Shown here in pieces: positions 1-5,969 of a stretch of DNA of 15,734 bases. The notes under the pieces are model-generated. The model was not told where the DNA came from. It was given only the letters and a program-made list of their open reading frames with translations, and did no database searches. The position numbers and the translations under genes are program-made. Numbering within the stretch: the stretch's first letter is position 1; each line of letters begins with the position of its first letter. Source of the stretch: Prevotella sp. (lineage in GTDB: Bacteria; Bacteroidota; Bacteroidia; Bacteroidales; Bacteroidaceae); the NCBI GenBank assembly GCA_017632825.1, contig JAGBQP010000117.1, positions 1-15,734 of the forward strand. Direction: 5' to 3'.

Positions 1-837
1 GAGCCTACCGAGCTTGATAAGCAAGTGATGTATTGGGAAAACAAGGGAAAGCTTGTCCCTACACGTGACCTGATTAAAACGCCTGAACAGATAGAAGGAA
101 TACGTCGTGCAGGTGTCGTTAACACTGGCGTTCTGGATGAGGTTGCAAAGAATATCCATGCAGGTATGTCAACATTGGAAATCGATCAGATTTGTCGACG
201 TTACTGTGAGGAACATCATGCAATTCCTGCCTGTCTGAACTATGGTGGTGACGAGGATACGCCTCCCTTCCCCATGAGCGTATGTACAAGCATCAACGAG
301 GTTGTCTGTCATGGTGTACCCAAGGCTGAGGATGTGTTACAGGAAGGAGATATAATCAATGTTGACTTTACTACCATTCTTGATGGCTACTATGCCGATG
401 CGTCACGAATGTTTATAATTGGAAAGACAACGCCGGAAAAGGAACAACTTGTGCGTGTGGCCAAGGAATGTCTGGAAATAGGCATGGAGGCAGCTAAACC
501 ATTTGGTTTCGTAGGTGATATTGGTCACGCTATTGAGAAGCATTGCAAGAAGTACGGCTATGGCATCGTGCGCGACCTTGCCGGTCATGGTGTTGGACTA
601 CATTTCCATGAAGAGCCCGATGTTGATCACTATGGCCATCGCGGTACGGGCATGCTCTTGGTGCCAGGTATGGTGTTTACCATCGAACCTATGATAAACA
701 TGGGAACGTGGCGCGTATTCATTGATGCCGACGATCCATATGGCTGGGAGGTTATCACTGAAGACGAGAAGCCCAGCGCACAATGGGAGCATACGCTGCT
801 TATGACAGAGCACGGCGTTGAGGTTCTGACCTATTAA
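1..837 (+). CDS. map: Type I methionine aminopeptidase (probably 5'-partial)
   Basis: This enzyme removes the initiator methionine from new proteins in the cytoplasm, using two metal ions. Numbering from the in-frame GTG at position 25, the five expected metal ligands are all visible: D114 and D125 (in NVDF and ADAS), H188 (GHGVG), E221 (TIEPM) and E255 (QWEHT). The accessory histidines are also present, H96 (VCHGVP) and H195 (FHEEP). The C-terminus is complete. The frame is open back to base 1 with no stop. Related Bacteroidales proteins, as I recall them, begin further upstream of the KTPEQIEGIRR motif, so the true start probably lies outside the window. The GTG at 25 or ATG at 28 are the alternatives. 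Compared with E. coli MAP there is a short acidic/proline insertion (about residues 75-82) between the NYGG and SVCTSINE motifs. tsaD follows after 28 bases. Confidence 0.93.
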   Translation, partial: EPTELDKQVMYWENKGKLVPTRDLIKTPEQIEGIRRAGVVNTGVLDEVAKNIHAGMSTLEIDQICRRYCEEHHAIPACLNYGGDEDTPPFPMSVCTSINEVVCHGVPKAEDVLQEGDIINVDFTTILDGYYADASRMFIIGKTTPEKEQLVRVAKECLEIGMEAAKPFGFVGDIGHAIEKHCKKYGYGIVRDLAGHGVGLHFHEEPDVDHYGHRGTGMLLVPGMVFTIEPMINMGTWRVFIDADDPYGWEVITEDEKPSAQWEHTLLMTEHGVEVLTY

Positions 838-848
838 ACGTAACTTTG
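817..848 (+). promoter_or_regulatory. Possible internal promoter for tsaD
   Basis: TAACTTTG at 841-848 matches the Bacteroidetes -7 element TAnnTTTG. A TTG at 818-820 sits 20 bases upstream, the usual distance for the -33 element. Transcription would start near 855, about ten bases before the tsaD ATG. The -33 part lies inside the end of map. The match is good but short, and could be chance. Confidence 0.42.
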
Positions 849-865
849 TTCCCCCAAAAGTATTC

Positions 866-1894
866 ATGGAAAAGGATATATATATATTAGGTATAGAGTC
901 GAGCTGTGACGACACATCGGCTGCCGTCCTGAAGAATGGTGTGCTACTGTCGAACGTCACGGCATCACAGGCCGTGCATGAGGCCTACGGTGGTGTTGTG
1001 CCAGAACTGGCATCGCGTGCTCACCAACAAAACGTAGTGCCAGTCGTTGATCAGGCACTGAAACGGGCTGGGGTAGAGAAGGAACAACTGTCGGCTGTTG
1101 CCTTTACGCGTGGTCCAGGACTGATGGGGTCTTTGCTGGTAGGTGTGAGCTTTGCCAAAGGCTTTGCACGCTCGCTAGGCATTCCTCTTATTGACGTAAA
1201 CCATTTGCAGGGTCATGTGATGGCCCACTTTATAAAAGAGTCTGACGATGACGCCCATCAGCCACCGCTGCCATTCCTATGTTTATTGGTAAGTGGCGGT
1301 AACTCGCAGATTGTCAAGGTGAATGCCTATAACGATATGGAAGTGCTAGGACAGACCATAGACGATGCTGCCGGCGAAGCCATAGATAAATGCTCGAAGG
1401 TGATGGGATTGGGATATCCTGGCGGTCCAATTATAGACCGTTTGGCGCGTCAGGGTAATCCTAAGGCCTACCAGTTTGCTGAGCCTAATATTCCAGGACT
1501 GGATTATAGCTTTTCTGGTTTGAAAACATCGTTCCTCTATTCACTTCAGAAGTGGGTACAGGCAGAACCCGATTTCGTGGAAACACACAAAGAGGATATT
1601 GCTGCTTCGTTGGAATGGACCATTGTGGATATTCTGATGAAGAAACTGAAGAAAGCTGTCAAGCAGACAGGAATCAAGCATGTGGCTGTGGCTGGCGGCG
1701 TGAGTGCTAACAATGGCCTGCGCAACGCATTTTATGATGCAGAGAAACGTTATGGTTGGACCATATATATTCCTAAGTTCAGTTATACTACAGATAATGC
1801 TGCGATGATAGGCATTGTGGGCTACTATAAGTTTCTGGACAAAGAGTTCTGCCCGATTGATGCTCCTGCGTTCAGCAAGGTAACATTTAAATGA
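866..1894 (+). CDS. tsaD: tRNA N6-threonylcarbamoyladenosine transferase TsaD
   Basis: TsaD is the ASKHA-fold subunit that transfers threonylcarbamoyl from its adenylate onto A37 of ANN-decoding tRNAs, working with TsaB and TsaE in the cytoplasm. At 342 residues it is full length for the family. The N-terminal ESSCDDT motif is at residues 11-17. Metal-binding histidines H113 and H117 are in NHLQGH, and the third ligand D310 is in TTDNA. The nucleotide-binding motifs SGGN (143-146), GYPGGP (183-188) and GGVSAN (277-282) are present. The Asn in SGGN replaces the His of the E. coli type. The ATG at 866 puts the conserved ILGIESSCDD strand at the expected distance from the N-terminus. It lies 28 bases after map and 42 before the cinA-type gene, all on one strand. 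Confidence 0.96.
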   Translation: MEKDIYILGIESSCDDTSAAVLKNGVLLSNVTASQAVHEAYGGVVPELASRAHQQNVVPVVDQALKRAGVEKEQLSAVAFTRGPGLMGSLLVGVSFAKGFARSLGIPLIDVNHLQGHVMAHFIKESDDDAHQPPLPFLCLLVSGGNSQIVKVNAYNDMEVLGQTIDDAAGEAIDKCSKVMGLGYPGGPIIDRLARQGNPKAYQFAEPNIPGLDYSFSGLKTSFLYSLQKWVQAEPDFVETHKEDIAASLEWTIVDILMKKLKKAVKQTGIKHVAVAGGVSANNGLRNAFYDAEKRYGWTIYIPKFSYTTDNAAMIGIVGYYKFLDKEFCPIDAPAFSKVTFK

Positions 1895-1919
1895 AGGTAA
1901 AAGACGTAAAAGGTAAAAG
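1895..1919 (+). repeat. Short near-tandem repeat upstream of the CinA-type gene
   Basis: The nonamer AGGTAAAAG occurs at 1895-1903 and again at 1911-1919. A degenerate GTAAAAG copy overlaps the second. The repeat fills most of the 42-base gap between tsaD and the next gene. Its function is unknown. Confidence 0.5.
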
Positions 1920-1936
1920 CGTATAATCAAGAAGAT

Positions 1937-2452
1937 ATGGATTTTGAAAGTAAGATAGCAAGCAGAGAGATTAGTGAAATTCTCTGGGATATGGAAAAGA
2001 CCGTTGGAACGGCCGAAAGTTGTACTGGTGGACGCATTGCCGAGGCTCTGATGTCTATACCGGGAGCCTCTAAATACTTCAAGGGTGGTGTTATCTCGTA
2101 CGTTAATGAAATAAAAGAAACGTTACTGGGTGTCAGCCATGAAGTATTGGAGGAGAAAACCGCTGTTTGTGAGGAGGTTGCCATCGCGATGGTAAAGGGA
2201 GCCTGCCGTACTCTGAATACTAACTATGCTATTTCGGCTACGGGCTTTGCAGGTCCGACTGGAGGCACGAAAGAAATTCCTGTAGGCACCATTTGGCTGG
2301 CCTGTGGCAATGCGGAACGTGTATCTACAATTAAGGTAGAGGAAGATCATGGCCGAGATATTAATCTTGCTATTGCAACTAATCGAGCTATGCAGCTATT
2401 CCTTGACTATCTGAAAGACGAAAATGTGGAAAAAGTAGAGTTGGAAGGTTAA
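1937..2452 (+). CDS. pncC: Stand-alone CinA C-terminal domain protein, NMN deamidase (PncC) type
   Basis: The family hydrolyses the amide of nicotinamide mononucleotide to nicotinate mononucleotide, recycling pyridine nucleotide in the cytoplasm. The 171-residue protein consists only of the CinA C-terminal domain; the N-terminal MoaB/MogA-like half of full-length CinA is missing. Visible family motifs are AESCTGG (residues 26-32), SYVNEIK (54-60), ATGFAGPTGG (101-110) and PVGTIW (115-120). Candidate catalytic residues are S28, Y55 and K60, by comparison with known PncC proteins. The fold is certain. The enzymatic activity is inferred from the family, because CinA-type proteins have also been linked to competence and to ADP-ribose hydrolysis in longer versions. 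The ATG at 1937 is the first in frame and directly precedes the conserved helix. Confidence 0.87.
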   Translation: MDFESKIASREISEILWDMEKTVGTAESCTGGRIAEALMSIPGASKYFKGGVISYVNEIKETLLGVSHEVLEEKTAVCEEVAIAMVKGACRTLNTNYAISATGFAGPTGGTKEIPVGTIWLACGNAERVSTIKVEEDHGRDINLAIATNRAMQLFLDYLKDENVEKVELEG

Positions 2453-2488
2453 AAAATATTAAGATTGCATCAATTGTCATTGGGCAGC

Positions 2489-2519
2489 TTTCAAATCTCA
2501 AAGAAAATCTGTACCTTTG
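2489..2519 (+). promoter_or_regulatory. Promoter of the ribosomal protein operon
   Basis: TACCTTTG at 2512-2519 is an exact match to the Bacteroidetes -7 element TAnnTTTG. TTTC at 2489-2492 is a near match to the -33 TTTG at 19 bases spacing. Predicted transcription starts around 2525, giving a leader of about 45 bases before rpmB. The leader is A-rich with no obvious Shine-Dalgarno sequence. Confidence 0.72.
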
Positions 2520-2570
2520 CACCCTGTTTGGAATAAGTTACTAAAAAGTACACAATTAAAGTAGATAGAA

Positions 2571-2834
2571 ATGTCTAAGGTTTGTCAAATTACAGGAAAG
2601 AAGGCACAGATAGGTTGCAATGTGTCTCACTCAAAGCACCGTACAAAGAGAAGCTTTGATGTTAACCTCTTCAGCAAGAAGTTCTACTATGTAGAGGAGG
2701 ATTGCTGGATTCAGTTGAAGATCAGCGCTGCTGGCCTTCGCATGATTAATAAAGTAGGTCTTGACGCTGCATTGAAGCAGGCTGTTGCCAACGGATATGT
2801 AGATTGGAAAGATATTAAAGTGATAGGAGATTAA
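2571..2834 (+). CDS. rpmB: 50S ribosomal protein bL28
   Basis: This is a structural protein of the large ribosomal subunit. The N-terminal [10 protein letters not shown], the basic [11 protein letters not shown] segment (about residues 19-29) and the [14 protein letters not shown] block (residues 52-65) match bL28. At 87 residues it has the usual length for Bacteroidetes. There are no CxxC pairs, so this is not the zinc-ribbon form. It is first in a three-gene ribosomal cluster; bL33 follows after 5 bases. The promoter lies directly upstream. Confidence 0.97.
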   Translation: MSKVCQITGKKAQIGCNVSHSKHRTKRSFDVNLFSKKFYYVEEDCWIQLKISAAGLRMINKVGLDAALKQAVANGYVDWKDIKVIGD

Positions 2835-2839
2835 TAGAG

Positions 2840-3031
2840 ATGGCAAGCAAGAAAGCAAAAGGCAATCGCGTTCAGGTTATCCTGGAGTGCACTGAGCAGA
2901 AGAATAGTGGTCTGCCCGGTATGAGCCGCTACATCACCACAAAGAATCGCAAGAATACGCCTGAGCGTATGGAGCTGATGAAGTATAACCCCATCCTGAA
3001 GAAGATGACTCTTCACAAGGAAATCAAATAA
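2840..3031 (+). CDS. rpmG: 50S ribosomal protein bL33
   Basis: This small, basic component of the large ribosomal subunit is recognised by the pattern [11 protein letters not shown], then [23 protein letters not shown] and a Lys-rich end. At 63 residues it is a little longer than E. coli bL33. Only one cysteine (C17) remains, and the paired CxxC zinc ligands are absent, so this is the zinc-free form. It starts 5 bases after rpmB and is followed by the DUF4295 gene after 13 bases, almost certainly on the same transcript. Confidence 0.96.
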   Translation: MASKKAKGNRVQVILECTEQKNSGLPGMSRYITTKNRKNTPERMELMKYNPILKKMTLHKEIK

Positions 3032-3044
3032 TCACGACTGAAGA

Positions 3045-3203
3045 ATGGCAAAGAAAACCGTCGCTACCCTCCACGAAGGCTCAAAGGATGGTCGCGCTTA
3101 CACAAAGGTTATTAAGATGGTGAAGAGCCCTAAGACGGGCGCTTACGTCTTCGACGAGCAGATGGTTCCCAACGAGGCCGTTAAGGACTTCTTCAAGAAC
3201 TAA
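3045..3203 (+). CDS. DUF4295 family small protein, likely Bacteroidia-specific ribosomal protein
   Basis: The 52-residue ORF begins MAKKTVATLHEGSKDGR and ends AVKDFFKN. It is basic at the start and matches the DUF4295 family, which is found next to rpmB and rpmG throughout Bacteroidetes. The operon position and the basic composition argue that it is a ribosome component. I recall that a phylum-specific large-subunit protein (bL38) was seen in a Flavobacterium johnsoniae ribosome structure, and I believe it is this family, but I cannot confirm that here. Its start is 13 bases after rpmG, and a terminator follows about 30 bases after its stop, so it is the last gene of this unit. Confidence 0.9.
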   Translation: MAKKTVATLHEGSKDGRAYTKVIKMVKSPKTGAYVFDEQMVPNEAVKDFFKN

Positions 3204-3234
3204 TTAGAGACTATCATTTCCTAATATGATAAAG

Positions 3235-3266
3235 GCTGCAACTTCATTGAAAGTTGCAGCTTTTTT
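3235..3266 (+). terminator. Intrinsic terminator of the rpmB-rpmG-DUF4295 operon
   Basis: GCTGCAACTT (3235-3244) pairs perfectly with AAGTTGCAGC (3251-3260) around a six-base loop. A run of six T follows at 3261-3266. This is a textbook rho-independent terminator between the ribosomal operon and ftsY. Confidence 0.93.
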
Positions 3267-3370
3267 GTTTAGTTATGGTTTATTTGCAGGGTTGAAGCTC
3301 TTCGATGAAATGGGGAAATATTGAAAAACTGTGAAAGTTTATGTAATTAGGGAAAAATCGCGGCACGACC

Positions 3371-3402
3371 TTTGGTCGTTTCCTGTTTTTGATTTATCTT
3401 TG
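3371..3402 (+). promoter_or_regulatory. Promoter of ftsY-rimO-HU operon
   Basis: TTTG at 3371-3374, a 20-base spacer and TATCTTTG at 3395-3402 form a complete Bacteroidetes sigma-ABfr type promoter. Transcription would begin near 3408, leaving a leader of under 20 bases before the ftsY ATG. The -33 element lies in the centre of a small inverted repeat (3365-3379). Confidence 0.82.
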
Positions 3403-3424
3403 CATTTCGTAAAGATATAGCTAT

Positions 3425-4378
3425 ATGGGAATTTTTGGATTTTTTGGTAAGAAAAACAAGGAGACACTAGATCGCGGCTTGGAGAAGACGAAGACTTCTG
3501 TGTTTGACAAACTGGCTCGTGCCGTTGCAGGTAAGTCCAAGGTCGACGATGATGTGCTGGATAACCTGGAGGAGGTACTTATTACCTCTGATGTAGGTGT
3601 TGATACGACACTGAAGATCATCCAGCGTATCGAAGAACGTGTCAGTCGTGACAAATATGTTAGTACCTCCGAGTTGAATGCCATCCTGCGCGATGAGATT
3701 GCCTCTCTCCTTGCAGAAAACAATAGCGAGGACAACGACAACTGGGATTTGCCAGGTGATCACAAGCCTTATGTTATACTTGTCGTGGGAGTTAACGGTG
3801 TTGGTAAGACAACCACTATCGGTAAATTAGCCTGGCAATTTAAGCAGGCAGGTAAAAAAGTCTATTTAGGTGCTGCTGATACGTTCCGTGCGGCTGCCGT
3901 TGAACAACTCTGTATTTGGGGTGAACGTGTTGGCGTGCCTGTAGTGAAACAGCAGATGGGTAGCGACCCAGCATCTGTTGCTTTTGATACGTTGCAGAGT
4001 GCCAAGGCTAACGGCGCTGATGTTGTGCTGATTGATACAGCAGGTCGCTTGCATAATAAAGTAGGCCTGATGAATGAGCTGAAAAAAATCAAGGAAGTTA
4101 TGAAAAAAGTGCTTCCTGAAGCTCCCGATGAAGTGATGCTCGTGTTAGATGGCTCGACTGGTCAAAATGCCTTTGAGCAGGCAAAGCAGTTTGCTGCTGT
4201 CACACAGATTACTTCGCTGGCTATTACGAAACTCGACGGTACTGCCAAGGGCGGCGTAGTCATTGGTATTAGTGACCAGTTGAAGGTGCCCGTGAAGTAT
4301 ATCGGTTTGGGTGAAGGTATGGAGGATTTGCAGCTTTTTAATAAGCGCGAGTTCGTAGATTCATTGTTTAAGAAGTAG
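3425..4378 (+). CDS. ftsY: Signal recognition particle receptor FtsY
   Basis: FtsY is the SRP-type GTPase that docks with Ffh and delivers ribosomes making membrane proteins to the Sec translocon. At 317 residues it is the short NG form, without the long acidic A domain of E. coli FtsY. The N domain covers about residues 20-100. The G domain carries GVNGVGKT (122-129, P loop), DTFRAAA (152-158), DTAGR (204-208), TKLDGTAKGG (268-277) and GLGEGMEDL (294-302). The N-terminal MGIFGFFGKK is the amphipathic membrane-contact helix typical of the family. It has its own promoter, and rimO begins 4 bases after its stop, so the two are co-transcribed. Confidence 0.97.
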   Translation: MGIFGFFGKKNKETLDRGLEKTKTSVFDKLARAVAGKSKVDDDVLDNLEEVLITSDVGVDTTLKIIQRIEERVSRDKYVSTSELNAILRDEIASLLAENNSEDNDNWDLPGDHKPYVILVVGVNGVGKTTTIGKLAWQFKQAGKKVYLGAADTFRAAAVEQLCIWGERVGVPVVKQQMGSDPASVAFDTLQSAKANGADVVLIDTAGRLHNKVGLMNELKKIKEVMKKVLPEAPDEVMLVLDGSTGQNAFEQAKQFAAVTQITSLAITKLDGTAKGGVVIGISDQLKVPVKYIGLGEGMEDLQLFNKREFVDSLFKK

Positions 4379-4382
4379 TTTG

Positions 4383-5675
4383 ATGAAAACAATTGACTTT
4401 ATTTCGCTCGGATGCTCGAAGAATCTTGTTGACAGCGAGATGCTTATGGGTCTGATGGAGGCCAATGGCTATCGTTGTACACACGATAGCGATGACCCTA
4501 AGGGTGAGATAGTCGTTATCAATACTTGTGGCTTCATTGCCGATGCGAAAGAAGAAAGTATCAATACTATTCTGGAGTTTGCCCAAGCCAAAACAGAAGG
4601 ACGCATAGAGAAACTCTTTGTTATGGGATGTCTGTCGGAGCGCTATTTAGCTGACCTTGAGTCCGAGATTCCTGAGGTTGACGGATGGTATGGCAAATTT
4701 AATTATCGACAGTTGTTAAGTGACATTAGCAGCTCTCAAGCCATTATTGATGCACCTCGTCATTTGACAACGCCCCGTCATTATGCCTATATAAAGATTA
4801 GTGAAGGCTGTGACCGTCATTGTGCATACTGTGCAATACCCCTTATTACCGGTCGCCATCAGAGTCGTCCAATGAGTGAGATTCTTGATGAAGTTCGTCA
4901 GTTGGTAAAGGACGGAACGAAAGAGTTTCAGATAATAGCTCAGGAGTTGACTTACTATGGTGTTGATATCGATGGTCGTCAGCATATCGCCGAGCTTATA
5001 GACAAAATAGCTGACATTGAAGGGGTAGAGTGGATACGTTTACACTACGCTTATCCGACACATTTTCCATGGGAACTACTGAAAGTTATCCGTGAGCGTA
5101 AAAACGTCTGTAAATATCTTGATATTGCACTTCAGCATGTCAGTGACCACATGCTTGAACGCATGCGCCGTCACGTAAGCAAGCAGGAGACATACGACTT
5201 TGTAGAGCGAATTCGTCGAGAGGTACCAGGTATATGTTTGCGCACCACATTGATGGTTGGTTTTCCTGGTGAGACAGACGAGGATTTTCGTGAACTTCTG
5301 GATTTCACTAAGTGGGCCCGTTTTGATCGGATGGGGGCTTTTGCCTATTCTGAAGAAGAGGGGACTTACTCCGCAGACCATTACGAAGATGATGTACCGG
5401 AAGATGTTAAGCAGGCACGTTTGGATAAGCTGATGCGTGTACAACAGAATATAAGTGCTGAACTGGAAGCGGATAAGGTTGGGCGTATCATGCGTGTTAT
5501 TATTGATCGTCAAGAGGGTGACTACTATGTTGGTCGTACGGAATACTGTTCACCAGAAGTTGACCCTGAGGTACTCATTCCTGTGGCAGATGGCCGTTTG
5601 ACAGTTGGTCAGTTCTATGATGTTAAGATGACCGATGCAGAAGAGTTTGATTTGTATGGAACAACCAAAATTTAA
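4383..5675 (+). CDS. rimO: Ribosomal protein uS12 methylthiotransferase RimO
   Basis: RimO is a radical-SAM enzyme with two iron-sulfur clusters that methylthiolates the conserved aspartate of ribosomal protein uS12. The 430-residue protein has the full three-domain layout. The N-terminal UPF0004 domain has cluster cysteines C11, C49 and C83. The radical-SAM domain has C143, C147 and C150 (CDRHCAYC). The C-terminal TRAM domain covers about residues 368-430. The sequences SLGCSKNLVDSE and EGCDRHCAYCAIP favour RimO over the related tRNA enzyme MiaB. An in-frame TTG lies one codon earlier at 4380, but the ATG at 4383 gives the standard MKTIDFISLGC start. It sits between ftsY (4-base gap) and an HU gene (3-base gap). 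Confidence 0.96.
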   Translation: MKTIDFISLGCSKNLVDSEMLMGLMEANGYRCTHDSDDPKGEIVVINTCGFIADAKEESINTILEFAQAKTEGRIEKLFVMGCLSERYLADLESEIPEVDGWYGKFNYRQLLSDISSSQAIIDAPRHLTTPRHYAYIKISEGCDRHCAYCAIPLITGRHQSRPMSEILDEVRQLVKDGTKEFQIIAQELTYYGVDIDGRQHIAELIDKIADIEGVEWIRLHYAYPTHFPWELLKVIRERKNVCKYLDIALQHVSDHMLERMRRHVSKQETYDFVERIRREVPGICLRTTLMVGFPGETDEDFRELLDFTKWARFDRMGAFAYSEEEGTYSADHYEDDVPEDVKQARLDKLMRVQQNISAELEADKVGRIMRVIIDRQEGDYYVGRTEYCSPEVDPEVLIPVADGRLTVGQFYDVKMTDAEEFDLYGTTKI

Positions 5676-5678
5676 AAC

Positions 5679-5969
5679 ATGATTAACAATAAAATCTTCA
5701 TTGCCGAACTTGCACAGCGCCTTGGCTATAGTGTTAAGGATACGCAAAAGATGGTATATAGCATAGTAGATTCTATGGCGGACACGTTTCAGGAAGGCAA
5801 TGCTGTCAATGTTCAAAACTTTGGTAGCTTCGAAGTCAAGAAGAAGATGGAGCGTATCATGGTCAATCCGTCGACCGGGCAGCGTATGCTCGTACCGCCA
5901 AAGTTGGTGTTGGGCTTCAGAATCAGCCCTAAGTGGAAGGAGCAGGTAAAGAATGGAGGAACCGAATGA
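5679..5969 (+). CDS. HU/IHF-family DNA-binding protein
   Basis: This 96-residue nucleoid protein belongs to the HU/IHF fold, whose members dimerise and bend DNA with two beta arms. The core motif NVQNFGSFEVK (44-54) and the arm NPSTGQRM (63-70) are clear, and the DNA-intercalating proline is kept (P64). The arm is followed by a basic FRISPKWKEQVK tail (80-91). It starts 3 bases after rimO, and its stop overlaps the start of the next gene (ATGA at 5966-5969), so translation of the two HU-type genes is probably coupled. The two may form a heterodimer, but that is inference. Confidence 0.93.
   Translation: MINNKIFIAELAQRLGYSVKDTQKMVYSIVDSMADTFQEGNAVNVQNFGSFEVKKKMERIMVNPSTGQRMLVPPKLVLGFRISPKWKEQVKNGGTE

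Noticed and set aside
3267..3364. Possible small RNA or extra gene in the gap before ftsY
   Set aside because: No convincing reading frame, hairpin or promoter of its own was seen; it is AT-rich spacer between the terminator and the ftsY promoter.
4380..4382. TTG as start of rimO
   Set aside because: The following ATG at 4383 gives the standard family N-terminus; TTG adds only one residue.
5933..5935. GTG as start of the HU-LysM gene
   Set aside because: It would place 11 residues inside the end of the preceding HU gene before the HU fold. The ATG at 5966 overlaps the stop neatly and fits better.
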